From contig OZ240665.1 of NCBI GenBank assembly GCA_965198565.1, forward strand, positions 4,154,001-4,218,000: 64,000 nt of DNA, in the 5' to 3' direction. The notes beneath the pieces were generated by a model. That model was not told the origin of the DNA. It did no database searches and worked only from the letters and a program-made list of their open reading frames with translations. The DNA comes from LMUY01 sp965198565. GTDB taxonomy: Bacteria > Pseudomonadota > Alphaproteobacteria > Acetobacterales > Acetobacteraceae. Below are positions 25,898 to 34,365 of this stretch, piece after piece. Numbering within the stretch: the first letter of the stretch is position 1; the number at the start of each line of letters is the position of its first letter. The position numbers were made by a program, and so were the translations under genes.

Positions 25898-27594
25898 GGC
25901 CGCTTGGCTCCGGTCAGGAAGTCGAAATCGCAGCCCTCTGGCGCCTGGGTGACGGTGTTGCGGTAGAGCGCCTTGTAGCCGCGGGCTGGCTTGGGAGGCG
26001 GGGTGAACCCTTGCAGGCGGCGCGCGATCTCGGCCGCGTCCACCAGCAGGTCGATCCGCTTCTCGGCCACCGAAAGCCGGATGCGGTCGCCGTTGCGCAC
26101 GGCGCCGAGCGGGCCGCCGGCTGCGGCCTCGGGCGCCACGTGCAGGACGATGGTGCCGAAGGCGGTGCCGGACATGCGGGCGTCCGAGATGCGCACCATG
26201 TCCTTGACGCCCTGCTGCGCCAGCTTCTTCGGGATCGGCAGGTAGCCGGCCTCCGGCATCCCGGCGGCGTGCGGCCCGGCGTTCTGCAGCACCATGAAAT
26301 CGCCGGGCTCGACATCCAGGTCGGGATCGTCGACCCGCGCCGCCATGTTCTCGAGGCTGGTGAACACCACGGCGCGGCCTTCGCTCTCGAACAAGGAGGG
26401 CGTCGCCGCCGCCCGCTTGAAGATGGCGCCATCGGGGGCCAGCGAACCCTGCAGCACAATCAGGCCGCCCACGGGGGAGACTGGATCGTTGAACGGGCGG
26501 ATGACCGCGCGATCGATCCAGTCCAGCGGTTCGGCCAGCCGCTCGGCCAACACGGTGCCCTCGACGTCGATCGTGTCCAGGTGCAGCAGCGGCCGCAACT
26601 CGCGCAGCACCGCGCCGACCCCGCCGGCGGCGTGGAAGTCCTCCATATAGCCTTCGCCGACCGGCTTGAGGTCGACCAGCACCGGCGTCTCGTCGGAGAT
26701 CTGGTTGATGCGGTCGAGCGAAATGCGGATGCCCAAGCGCCCGGCGATCGCCGTCAGGTGGATGATGGCGTTGGTCGAGCCGCCGACGCACATCAGCACG
26801 CGCAGCGCGTTCTCGACCGACTTCTCGGTGATCACCTGCGAGGGCGTGATGCGGGTGGTCAGCAGCCGGACCGCCGCGGTGCCGCTCTGCTCAGCCGCCA
26901 CCAGGCGGTGCGCGTTCACCGCGGGGATCGCGGCCGTGCCCGGCAACGACATGCCGAGCGCCTCCGCGATGCAGGCCATGGTGCTCGCCGTTCCCATCAC
27001 CGCGCAGGTGCCGGCGGTGACGGAGAGCTGCGCCTCGACCGCGTCGATCTGCGCCGTGTCGATGGCGCCGGCGCGGTACTTGCCCCAGAAGCTGCGGCAA
27101 TCGGTACAGGCGCCCAAGCGCTGGCCATGGTAGCGCCCGGTGCTCATCGGCCCGGTGACGAGCTGGATGGCGGGGATGTTGGCAGACGCGGCGCCCATGA
27201 GCTGCGCCGGCACCGTCTTGTCGCAGCCGCCGATCAGCACCACCGCGTCCATCGGCTGGGCGCCGATCATCTCCTCGGTGTCCATCGCCATGAGGTTGCG
27301 GTACATCATGGAGGTCGGATTGAGGAACACCTCGCCCAACGACACCGTGGGGAACGGCCGCGGCAGCGCGCCGGCGGCCAGCACGCCGCGGGAGACCGCC
27401 TCGACCAGCTCGTCCATCGTGCGGTGGCAGTTGTTGAAGCCGGACGGCGTCATCGCGATGCCGATGATCGGCTTGGCCAGCATCTCGCTCGACAGGCCCA
27501 TGGAACGCGCAAACGAGCGGCGCAGATAGCGCGCGAAGTCGGGGTCGCCGTAGTTGGTCAGTCCGCCAGCGATGCCGGGCGCCTTGTCGGTCAT
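25894..27594 (-). CDS. IlvD/Edd-family sugar-acid dehydratase
   Basis: A 566-residue Fe-S dehydratase removing water from a 2,3-dihydroxy acid to give a 2-keto-3-deoxy acid. Cluster-binding cysteines appear in LIGGCDKTVPAQLMGA and in LGACTDCRSFWGKY, with TAGTCAVMGTASTMACIAEA completing the set; the metal/substrate serine region is ARMSGTAFG. Size, plus YPIP-like loop and LKPVGEGYMEDF, favour the L-arabinonate/D-xylonate/gluconate-type dehydratases over biosynthetic IlvD. The context of a lactonase and sugar-acid MFS importer supports that. ATGA overlaps exist on both sides. Confidence 0.9.
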   Translation of the reverse strand: MTDKAPGIAGGLTNYGDPDFARYLRRSFARSMGLSSEMLAKPIIGIAMTPSGFNNCHRTMDELVEAVSRGVLAAGALPRPFPTVSLGEVFLNPTSMMYRNLMAMDTEEMIGAQPMDAVVLIGGCDKTVPAQLMGAASANIPAIQLVTGPMSTGRYHGQRLGACTDCRSFWGKYRAGAIDTAQIDAVEAQLSVTAGTCAVMGTASTMACIAEALGMSLPGTAAIPAVNAHRLVAAEQSGTAAVRLLTTRITPSQVITEKSVENALRVLMCVGGSTNAIIHLTAIAGRLGIRISLDRINQISDETPVLVDLKPVGEGYMEDFHAAGGVGAVLRELRPLLHLDTIDVEGTVLAERLAEPLDWIDRAVIRPFNDPVSPVGGLIVLQGSLAPDGAIFKRAAATPSLFESEGRAVVFTSLENMAARVDDPDLDVEPGDFMVLQNAGPHAAGMPEAGYLPIPKKLAQQGVKDMVRISDARMSGTAFGTIVLHVAPEAAAGGPLGAVRNGDRIRLSVAEKRIDLLVDAAEIARRLQGFTPPPKPARGYKALYRNTVTQAPEGCDFDFLTGAKRP

Positions 27595-28496
27595 GATCGT
27601 CCCTCTCGTTCAGGATCGCTGCGGTACTGGACCCCCAGCAGGTCCTCGAACACCTGCACCATGGCGCCCTTGTCCTGCGCACCCAGGCCGCGCAGCAGAG
27701 CCGACTGGTAGGTGGCGGTGGCGGCGGCCAGGACCGGCATCGGCATGCATTTCTGCGCGCCCAACTCGGCGCCGCTCACCAGGTCCTTGTAGGCATGCGC
27801 CATCGGGTAGCCGTCCGAAAAATGCCCCTTGAGGATGCGCGGGATGAAGAACTCGGAGGCATAGCTGCGCCCCGTGCCGCTATTGACCACCTCGCCCACC
27901 AGGTCGGGGTCCAGCCCCATCTTGGCGGCCATCGGCAGCACCTCGGCCAGCGCGGCCGCGTTGATGTCGAACAGCAACTGGTTGATGAGCTTGGTGAGCT
28001 GGCCGCTGCCGGTCGGCCCCATGAACAGGATCGTGGTGCCGATATGCTCGAGCAACGGCTTCACCCGGTCGAACACCGCCTGCTCGCCGCCGCACATCAC
28101 CGTCAGCGTGCCATCCTCGGCCCGCGCCTGCATGCCGGAGATGGGCGCATCCAGGAACCCCACCCCCCGCGCCGCCGCCGCACGGCCGAGCTCGGCCGTG
28201 GCGGAGTAGGTGATGGTGCTGAGATCGACCACGACCTGCCCCGGCCGCAGCCGCGCCAACAGGCCGTCCGCCCCGATCAACACGGTCTGCACGACCTCGG
28301 CGTTCGGCAGGCACAGGAAGACGACGTCGCACTCCGCCAGCCCTGCCAGGCCGGTGCTGCCAGAGGCGCCCTTGCGCTCGAACTCGCCGAGCCAGCGAGC
28401 CTCCCGGTCGCTCACCACCAGCGACGCCCCGCTCTTGAGCAAGTTGTGCGCGATCGGCCGCCCCATCTGGCCCAAGCCGACGAACCCGAGCTTCAT
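27591..28496 (-). CDS. 3-hydroxyisobutyrate dehydrogenase-family reductase
   Basis: A 301-residue NAD(P)-dependent beta-hydroxyacid dehydrogenase. The Rossmann motif is MKLGFVGLGQMGRPIAHNLL; the substrate-binding DAPISGMQARAEDGTLTVMCGG and the catalytic lysine region GQLTKLINQLLF are intact. Relatives include tartronate-semialdehyde reductase and 2-hydroxy-3-oxopropionate reductase, which fit an aldarate/aldonate pathway. The start ATG overlaps the lactonase stop, and its stop overlaps the dehydratase start (both ATGA), giving tight translational coupling. Confidence 0.9.
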   Translation of the reverse strand: MKLGFVGLGQMGRPIAHNLLKSGASLVVSDREARWLGEFERKGASGSTGLAGLAECDVVFLCLPNAEVVQTVLIGADGLLARLRPGQVVVDLSTITYSATAELGRAAAARGVGFLDAPISGMQARAEDGTLTVMCGGEQAVFDRVKPLLEHIGTTILFMGPTGSGQLTKLINQLLFDINAAALAEVLPMAAKMGLDPDLVGEVVNSGTGRSYASEFFIPRILKGHFSDGYPMAHAYKDLVSGAELGAQKCMPMPVLAAATATYQSALLRGLGAQDKGAMVQVFEDLLGVQYRSDPEREGRS

Positions 28497-29713
28497 GAAG
28501 TGGCTCCCGTGGAGAATACGATGCAGACCGGGCTTCCGGTGGCGATCACCTGGCCGGTCGGGGTCAGGGCGCCGGTTTGGTCGTCCACCTGGAAGGCGAC
28601 GATGCTGTCGCTGTTCTCGTTGGCCGCGTAGAGCAGCTTGCCCCCAGGGTCGCCTGCCGAGTTGCCAGATGGCTCCCCAGATGGGTCGATGGCGAAGAAG
28701 CGCGGCCCGTGGCCCTGGCTGGACGCCCAGCCGGCCGGGCTCAGCCGGAAGCTGTGCGGATCGACGGCAAAGCTGCCCACGCTGTCGTGCCCCCGGTTGG
28801 AGACGAACACGAAGCGTCCATTCCCGGTGATCGCAATCTCCGCGGCGGTGTCGGCGCCGACGAAGCTGTCCGGGATCGAGGGGATGATCTGGAACGGAGT
28901 CAGCGCCCCGCGCGCCGCGTCGTAGCGGTAGGCGCCAACCGACGCGTCCAGCTCGTGCGCGACGTAGGCGAACGGCGCGGTGGGATGAAACGCGATGTGC
29001 CGCGGCCCCGCCCCCGGGCGGACCTGCACGAACGGCGCCTCGCCGGGCGCCAGCTCGCCCCGACCGGCGTCGAACGTATAGCTGAAGATGCGGTCGAGCC
29101 CCTTGTCCGGAACGATCAGGCAGCGTCCATCCGGCGAATAGACGATCTCGTGCGGATGGGACCCGGTCTGGTCCACCTTGTTCGGCCCCGGCGTGCCGGG
29201 ATTGGCGACCACCTGGCGCACCGCGCCCAGCGAGCCATCCGGGTTGCGCGGCAGCACGGCCACGGTGCCGCTGGCATAGTTGGCGACCAACACATAGCGG
29301 CCGCTGGCATCCACCAGCAGATGCGCCGGGTTGCCGCCCTCGGTGGATTGCCGGTTCAGCAGGGTCAGGTGCCCGCTGGCCGGCTCGATGCTGAAGGCGC
29401 TGATGTCCGACAGGTCGCCATGGACGGCATACAGGAAGCGCTGCTCCCGGTCGAACGCCAGGAACGACGGGTTGTCCAGCCCGGGCACACGCTGGACATG
29501 CGACCACGCGCCGCCGGCGTCCACCTGGAACACCTCGATGCCGAGGCCCCGCGCGTTGCGCTCCTTGGTGGTGCGGCAGCCCACATAGGCGAAGCGCGCC
29601 AAGCGGGCCGCCGAGGCGGGCGCTGCGAACAGGGAGCCAGCCGCCATCGCGATTCCTCCAAGAATGGCCCGGCGCCCCGCCGAAATCGGCTGCGCAGGAA
29701 CCAAGGCCGTCAT
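28493..29713 (-). CDS. Exported lactonase, 6-phosphogluconolactonase-like beta-propeller
   Basis: A 406-residue YbhE/Pgl-type seven-bladed propeller. The N-terminus (ISAGRRAILGGIAMAAG, ending APASAARL) looks like a twin-arginine signal, so the enzyme is probably periplasmic. Blade motifs include FLAFDREQRFLYAVHG, GRYVLVANYASGTVAVL, GSHPHEIVYSPDGR and GPRHIAFHPTAPFAYVAHEL. It would open a sugar lactone to the free acid before uptake by the MFS importer, whose stop codon it overlaps (ATGA). A tiny scar of a second copy lies at 35558-35664. Confidence 0.88.
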   Translation of the reverse strand: MTALVPAQPISAGRRAILGGIAMAAGSLFAAPASAARLARFAYVGCRTTKERNARGLGIEVFQVDAGGAWSHVQRVPGLDNPSFLAFDREQRFLYAVHGDLSDISAFSIEPASGHLTLLNRQSTEGGNPAHLLVDASGRYVLVANYASGTVAVLPRNPDGSLGAVRQVVANPGTPGPNKVDQTGSHPHEIVYSPDGRCLIVPDKGLDRIFSYTFDAGRGELAPGEAPFVQVRPGAGPRHIAFHPTAPFAYVAHELDASVGAYRYDAARGALTPFQIIPSIPDSFVGADTAAEIAITGNGRFVFVSNRGHDSVGSFAVDPHSFRLSPAGWASSQGHGPRFFAIDPSGEPSGNSAGDPGGKLLYAANENSDSIVAFQVDDQTGALTPTGQVIATGSPVCIVFSTGATS

Positions 29714-30990
29714 GCTGTCACCACGTTGCACGCCACGCCGATCGGCCGGCGCGTCAAGGTCATGACCGACGTGGCACCAGCCAGCAGCAGGATGCCGGCG
29801 ATCACGAAGGCCATGTCGAAGCTTCCCGTCACCTCGATGACGTACCCCGTGACGATCGGCGCCATCAGCCCGAACACGTTGCCGCCCACCACCAGGAACG
29901 CCATCGCGAGCCCGACGTTGCGCGGATCGGGCAACAGGTCGTTCAGCAGGGCGAAGTTCATCGCCGTCGTGGCGGCGATGCCGGCCAGCGAGAGCGAGAT
30001 CAGCGCCAAGATCAGCCACAGGCTTTGCACCAGCGGCGCCAGCAGGATGATCGAGGCCATCACCATTGCGGACGCGATCACGACGCGCCGCTTGCCGCCG
30101 CCCACGTCGCCAGCGAGATAGCGGTCGCTCAGCCGGCCGATCGAAATGCACAAAACGACCGCCACGGCGTAGGGGATGGCCGCGAACACCCCGGTCTTCG
30201 CCAAGGTCAGCCCCTTGCTTTGCTGCAGATAGCTCGGCAGCCAGGTCAGGAACAGGTATTGCGCATAGACGTTGCAGCCCTGCGTCAGCGCCAAGCCCCA
30301 GAGCGTGGGGCCACGCCCGAGCAACTGCCGCAGGCCAGGGTGCTCCCGGTCGTCATCGCCGCCGCTCGTCTTGGAGATGCTGCGTTCGGCCAGGATCTTG
30401 GCGCGTTCCGCCTCGCCGAGCCAGGACGCCCGTTCGGGCTTGTCGAACCAGATCAGCCAGCAGGCCAGCCAGATCAAGCCGATGCAGCCGGCGGCGAAGA
30501 ACAACGCGCGCCAACCCAGCAGCCCGATGATCGGCCCGGCCACCAGCGCGCAGATCGCCGGGCCGGCATAGGACCCGCTGTTGAAGATGGCGTTGACCAA
30601 CCCGCGCTCGCCGGCCGGCAGCCACTCGCGGATCACCCGCGCGCCCGCCGGGTTGCTGGATGCCTCCCCCGCCCCCATCACCAGCCGCGTGGACAGCAGG
30701 GCGGGGAAGCTGCCGGCGAGCCCGGTCGATGCCGTGGCCAACGACCAGACGCCCAAGCCGAAGCCCGCGACCCACTTCACGCCGAACCGATCGACCAGCA
30801 GGCCCATCGGCAGCAGGAACAGCGTGTAGGTCCATAGGAACGAGGAAAACAAATAGCCGAGCAGAACCGGCGAAAGCCCGTATTCCCGCGCGATCGGGGT
30901 GGCGGCGAACGACAGCGTGACCCGGTCGATGTAATTGATCAGCGCCAAGGCAAACAGCAACAGGGCGATCCAGCCTCGACGATACGACAT
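29710..30990 (-). CDS. MFS transporter, anion:cation symporter (sugar acid) type
   Basis: A 12-helix major facilitator of about 426 residues. The N-terminus RRGWIALLLFALALINYIDR, followed by LLSTRLVMGAGEASSNPAGA and REWLPAGERGLVNAIFNSGS, matches the ACS family (glucarate, galactarate, galactonate and tartrate importers). The ATG at 30990 has the better-spaced GGGGA site; 30996 is the alternative. It heads the ATGA-linked operon lactonase-reductase-dehydratase-hydratase and lies 100 bases downstream of a LysR gene on the same strand. Import of an aldonate or aldarate is inferred. Confidence 0.9.
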   Translation of the reverse strand: MSYRRGWIALLLFALALINYIDRVTLSFAATPIAREYGLSPVLLGYLFSSFLWTYTLFLLPMGLLVDRFGVKWVAGFGLGVWSLATASTGLAGSFPALLSTRLVMGAGEASSNPAGARVIREWLPAGERGLVNAIFNSGSYAGPAICALVAGPIIGLLGWRALFFAAGCIGLIWLACWLIWFDKPERASWLGEAERAKILAERSISKTSGGDDDREHPGLRQLLGRGPTLWGLALTQGCNVYAQYLFLTWLPSYLQQSKGLTLAKTGVFAAIPYAVAVVLCISIGRLSDRYLAGDVGGGKRRVVIASAMVMASIILLAPLVQSLWLILALISLSLAGIAATTAMNFALLNDLLPDPRNVGLAMAFLVVGGNVFGLMAPIVTGYVIEVTGSFDMAFVIAGILLLAGATSVMTLTRRPIGVACNVVTA

Positions 30991-31099
30991 CGGCATTTCC
31001 CCAGGGGCGCATTAGCGGCGCATTGTTGGGCCAAGTCGTTCGCAGCTCGACCAGCCTCATCGACACTAGGGACAGCGGACCGCACGCAACAATGCGGTT

Positions 31100-32044
31100 T
31101 CAGGCATCGTTCGATGCGTGTTCAGCATCGGTGTCCAGCGAGCGCTGCGGCCGTTGCCGCAGGAAATTGGGCAATACCTGCCGCGCGAACCGGCGCAGTG
31201 CAGCATTGTCGCTGTCCTTCCGCCAGACCAAGGTCAGCTCGCTGAACACCGCCGGATGCAGCGCCACCGGCCGCAGGGTCACGTTGGCGAGGCCGAGCGT
31301 GCCAGCCGCCGCAGGCACCAGGGCAATCCCGATCCCCGCTCCCACCAGGGCCAGCATGGTATGGATTTCACGGGCGAACTGAACGAAATTCGGCCGGATT
31401 CCGGCGGCGCGGAAGATCGACGACACCAGGTCGTGGTGGTAGCGGCTCTCGCTCGGCGCATACATGATCAACGGCTGACGATCGAGATCGCTCACGGCCA
31501 GCGTTCCAGCGCGCGTCAGTGGGTGGCTCGAGGGCATCGCGAGAACGAACGGCTCCTGGCTGATCGGCACCGCTTCCAGGCCGCGCAAATCGATCGGCAT
31601 GCGAAGGATCCCGGCGTCCAGCCCGCCATTGCCCAGCGCCTCGGCCTGGTTGGCGGTCACCATTTCCTTCAGCACGAACTGCACCTGCGGCATCTCGGCG
31701 GCCAGGAACGACACCAGCCGCGGCAGCAGGCTGTAGCTGGTCGCGGGAATGAACCCGAGCGTCACCATCCCGCCTTCGCCCTGCGCCGCCCGTCGCGCCG
31801 TCACCAGCGCCTCTTCCGATGCGCGCAGGATCGCGCGGGCGTCGGCAAGGAACGCGCGGCCGGCGGTGGTGAGCCGGACGACGCGGCTGGAGCGTTCGAC
31901 CAGCGCAATCCCGATGACGTGCTCGAGCTGCTGCAACTGCCGCGACAGCGGCGGCTGCGTCATGTTCAGCCGCGCCGCAGCACGACCGAAATGCAGCTCC
32001 TCGGCGATGGCAATGAAGCACCGTAGCTGGGACAGCTCGAACAT
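31100..32044 (-). CDS. LysR-family transcriptional regulator
   Basis: A 314-residue regulator with the canonical helix-turn-helix (FIAIAEELHFGRAAARLNMTQ, PPLSRQLQQLE) and an effector domain of the CatR/BenM-like class (VTLGFIPATSYSLLPRLV, ending LVWRKDSDNAALRRF). It is on the same strand as, and just upstream of, the sugar-acid operon, so it is the likely regulator. The first six codons (MFELSQ) are duplicated immediately upstream as a seven-codon mini-frame whose TAA abuts this ATG, an unusual 5' end. The inducer is unknown. Confidence 0.9.
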   Translation of the reverse strand: MFELSQLRCFIAIAEELHFGRAAARLNMTQPPLSRQLQQLEHVIGIALVERSSRVVRLTTAGRAFLADARAILRASEEALVTARRAAQGEGGMVTLGFIPATSYSLLPRLVSFLAAEMPQVQFVLKEMVTANQAEALGNGGLDAGILRMPIDLRGLEAVPISQEPFVLAMPSSHPLTRAGTLAVSDLDRQPLIMYAPSESRYHHDLVSSIFRAAGIRPNFVQFAREIHTMLALVGAGIGIALVPAAAGTLGLANVTLRPVALHPAVFSELTLVWRKDSDNAALRRFARQVLPNFLRQRPQRSLDTDAEHASNDA

Positions 32045-32068
32045 TTATACTTGGGACAGCTCGAACAT
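32028..32068 (-). promoter_or_regulatory. Duplicated start region creating a leader mini-ORF
   Basis: The 17-base segment TGGGACAGCTCGAACAT occurs at 32028-32044 (the real start) and again at 32052-32068. On the minus strand the upstream copy encodes MFELSQV then TAA, and the LysR ATG follows directly (TAAATG). Ribosomes finishing the mini-frame could re-initiate on the regulator. Confidence 0.6.
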
Positions 32069-32166
32069 CTATGCAGAAATGGTATCATTGAGCGGTTCGG
32101 CGTCATAGCCCGAGCATGAGTCAGTACTTCGTTCCCAACAACGACTCCCATGCCGCCCCACAAACC

Positions 32167-32197
32167 TCGTAGGGTGTGGTGCGCTTTGGCACCGCAC
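32167..32197. repeat. Dispersed intergenic repeat, half copy 3 (GTAGGGTG family)
   Basis: TCGTAGGGTGTGGTGCGCTT then TGGCACC is the inverse of the right half (GGTGCCAAAGCGCACC.CACCCTACGA) of the copies at 3.4 and 10.8 kb. It lies upstream of the LysR gene and downstream of the aconitase-like gene. Confidence 0.7.
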
Positions 32198-32284
32198 CGC
32201 GCGCGGCAGGACGGTGCGGATCGGTGCGGTTCCATGGCATCGCTGCACGAGTGGCATCTCGGCATCAGATGACCGCGCCCCGGT

Positions 32285-34246
32285 CTAGCGCGTGAGCGAC
32301 AGCGCTTGCCGCAGGATCGTCGGGATCATGCCACCCGCCTGGATGAGGGAGACCTCGCGCGCAGTGTCCAGCAACACCGTCCCCGCTCCCATCTCGGCGC
32401 TGCCGCCCGCCGCCCGCCGCAGTGTCACGGGGATCGCGCACCGTGGTGCGAGGCACGCCAGGTTCCACCCGATCTCGATCATCTCGCCCGGCGCCAGCCC
32501 GAGTTCCTGCGGGCGCCACTCACGCGGCATCTGCAATGGCAGGATGCCCATGCACACCAGGTTGGCCCGGTGGATGCGCTCGAACGAGTTCGCCAGCACG
32601 GCCCGGCATCCCAGGAGCTGCGCCCCCTTGGCCGCCCAGTCCCGCGACGAACCCGTGCCGTAGCGTTCGCCTGCCACCAGGACCGTGGGCAAGCCGGCGT
32701 CCTCATAGCGGCCAGCCGCTTGCCAAACCGGAAGCACCTCGCCCGACGGTACGAATATCGTGAGTCCCCCCGCAAGCCCGCGCCCCAGGGAGTTGACGAC
32801 GGCGGGGTTGGTGAACAGCCCGCGCAGCATCACCTCCCAATTGCCGCGGCGCGATGCATAGACGTTGAGGTCGCGAGGGTTCTCCCCACGCTCGACCAAC
32901 CATCGTCCCGCGTCGCTGCCGGGCGGAATCGCGCCGGCGGGCGAGATGTGGTCCGTGGTGATGTCGTCGCCCAGAACCAGCAGCGGGTGGGCGCGCAGCA
33001 CGCAAGCGTCCGCGTCCGGCGAGGCCAAGCGCACGAACGGCGGCCGGCGCAGATAGGTGCTGGCCATGTCCCACGGAAAGCGCGCCGTGGCTGGCGCGTC
33101 CAGGGCACGCCAGTCCGCTGACGCCTCCGATGCGTCATACGCCTCCGTCACGTCGCACGCGTTGGTTCCCGCCCTGACCGCGGCCTCGACCTCCTCCGCT
33201 GCCGGCCAAAGCTCGGCCAGGTAAACCGGCGTGCCGTCCGCGGTGCTGGCGATGGGATCGTGCGTGATGTCCAACCGGGCGTGCCCGGCCAGCGCGTACG
33301 CGACCACGAGCGGCGGCGATGCCAGCAGGCTCTGGTCGACTTGCGCATGGACCCGCCCGGGGAAGTTGCGATTGCCGGAGATGACGTTCACCGGGCAAAC
33401 GCCCGCTTCGTTCGCCTGCTCCATCAGCGGCAGCAGCGGACCGGAATTGCCGATGCAGGTCGCGCAGCCGTATCCGGCAATGGCGAAACCCTCGGCTTCC
33501 AGGTCCTCCAGCAGTCCGGCCCGCTCCAGCCGGCGGCATGCGGCCGGCGACCCCGGCGTCAGCGACGTCTTCACCCACGGCGCTGGGCGCAAGCCGAGCC
33601 GCCGGGCCTTGCGCGCGACCAGTCCCGCCGCGGCCAGCAGCCCGAAATCGGTCGTGTTGGTGCAGGAGGCGATTGCCGCGATCGCGACCGCGTTCGCCGG
33701 CACCGTCACCTCGCCGATCCGAGCCGAGGCGCCGGGGGTCAACGCGGCGCTGACCTCCCCCGCGTCCCGCCTGTCCTGTGGACGCCGCGGCCCGGCGATC
33801 GAGGGGCGCAGTGTCTCGAGCTCCAGCTCCAGCACGGTGGTGTAGCGCGGCGTGGCCGCCGGGTCGTACCAAAGGCCGTTGGCACGGGCATAGGCTTCGA
33901 CCAAAGCGAGGTCCGGCCCGGCCCGGCCGGTGGTGCGCAGGAAGGCAAGCGTCTGCGCGTCGATCGGGAAGCACCCTGTGCTCGCGCCATACTCCGGCGC
34001 CATGTTCGCCACCGCCGAGCGCTGGCCGACCGTCAGGCCCGCGAGCCCAGGCCCGAAGAACTCAACGAACTCGCCGGACACGCCCAATTGGCGCAGCCGT
34101 TGGCGCAGCACGTTCTCCAGCAACACGCGGTGGCACCAGGGCATCCGCGCCAAGGCCGCCCCGGCAGCGACGGTGAGGTCCACGATGCGACGGGTCCCGA
34201 ACGGACCGGCGAGGGTGCGGACCGGTGCGGCGTAGGAGGGGGTCAT
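32285..34246 (-). CDS. Aconitase-family protein with a large internal deletion
   Basis: A 653-residue protein clearly derived from AcnA/IRP-type aconitase, usually near 890 residues. The N-terminus aligns to CHRVLLENVLR (residue about 48), then jumps directly to LGVSGEFVEFFGPGLAGL, skipping about 200 residues that normally carry the DHS and GTDSHTTM active-site segments. Downstream parts are intact: cluster cysteines in ASCTNTTDFG and GYGCATCIGNSGP, the linker, and the swivelling domain with DDITTDHISPAG and GSSRDWAAKG. The frame is open throughout. At the junction TTGGCGCAG is repeated 12 bases apart (34088 and 34100). It is either a defective aconitase or a remodelled enzyme, and lies downstream of a GntR regulator. 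Confidence 0.8.
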   Translation of the reverse strand: MTPSYAAPVRTLAGPFGTRRIVDLTVAAGAALARMPWCHRVLLENVLRQRLRQLGVSGEFVEFFGPGLAGLTVGQRSAVANMAPEYGASTGCFPIDAQTLAFLRTTGRAGPDLALVEAYARANGLWYDPAATPRYTTVLELELETLRPSIAGPRRPQDRRDAGEVSAALTPGASARIGEVTVPANAVAIAAIASCTNTTDFGLLAAAGLVARKARRLGLRPAPWVKTSLTPGSPAACRRLERAGLLEDLEAEGFAIAGYGCATCIGNSGPLLPLMEQANEAGVCPVNVISGNRNFPGRVHAQVDQSLLASPPLVVAYALAGHARLDITHDPIASTADGTPVYLAELWPAAEEVEAAVRAGTNACDVTEAYDASEASADWRALDAPATARFPWDMASTYLRRPPFVRLASPDADACVLRAHPLLVLGDDITTDHISPAGAIPPGSDAGRWLVERGENPRDLNVYASRRGNWEVMLRGLFTNPAVVNSLGRGLAGGLTIFVPSGEVLPVWQAAGRYEDAGLPTVLVAGERYGTGSSRDWAAKGAQLLGCRAVLANSFERIHRANLVCMGILPLQMPREWRPQELGLAPGEMIEIGWNLACLAPRCAIPVTLRRAAGGSAEMGAGTVLLDTAREVSLIQAGGMIPTILRQALSLTR

Positions 34247-34365
34247 GAAGAGCTACTCTCGCGCAGGGAGGCACTGGCGGATCGCACACATGACCGCATT
34301 GCCCGTCGGGTGCCCATTCGGGCTGCCCGGGAGGGCTATGTCTCTTGTAGCGACAAAATGCAATG

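Noticed and set aside
26011..27711. A 566-codon plus-strand frame
   Set aside because: Exact antisense of the IlvD/Edd dehydratase, which has the correct Fe-S cysteines.
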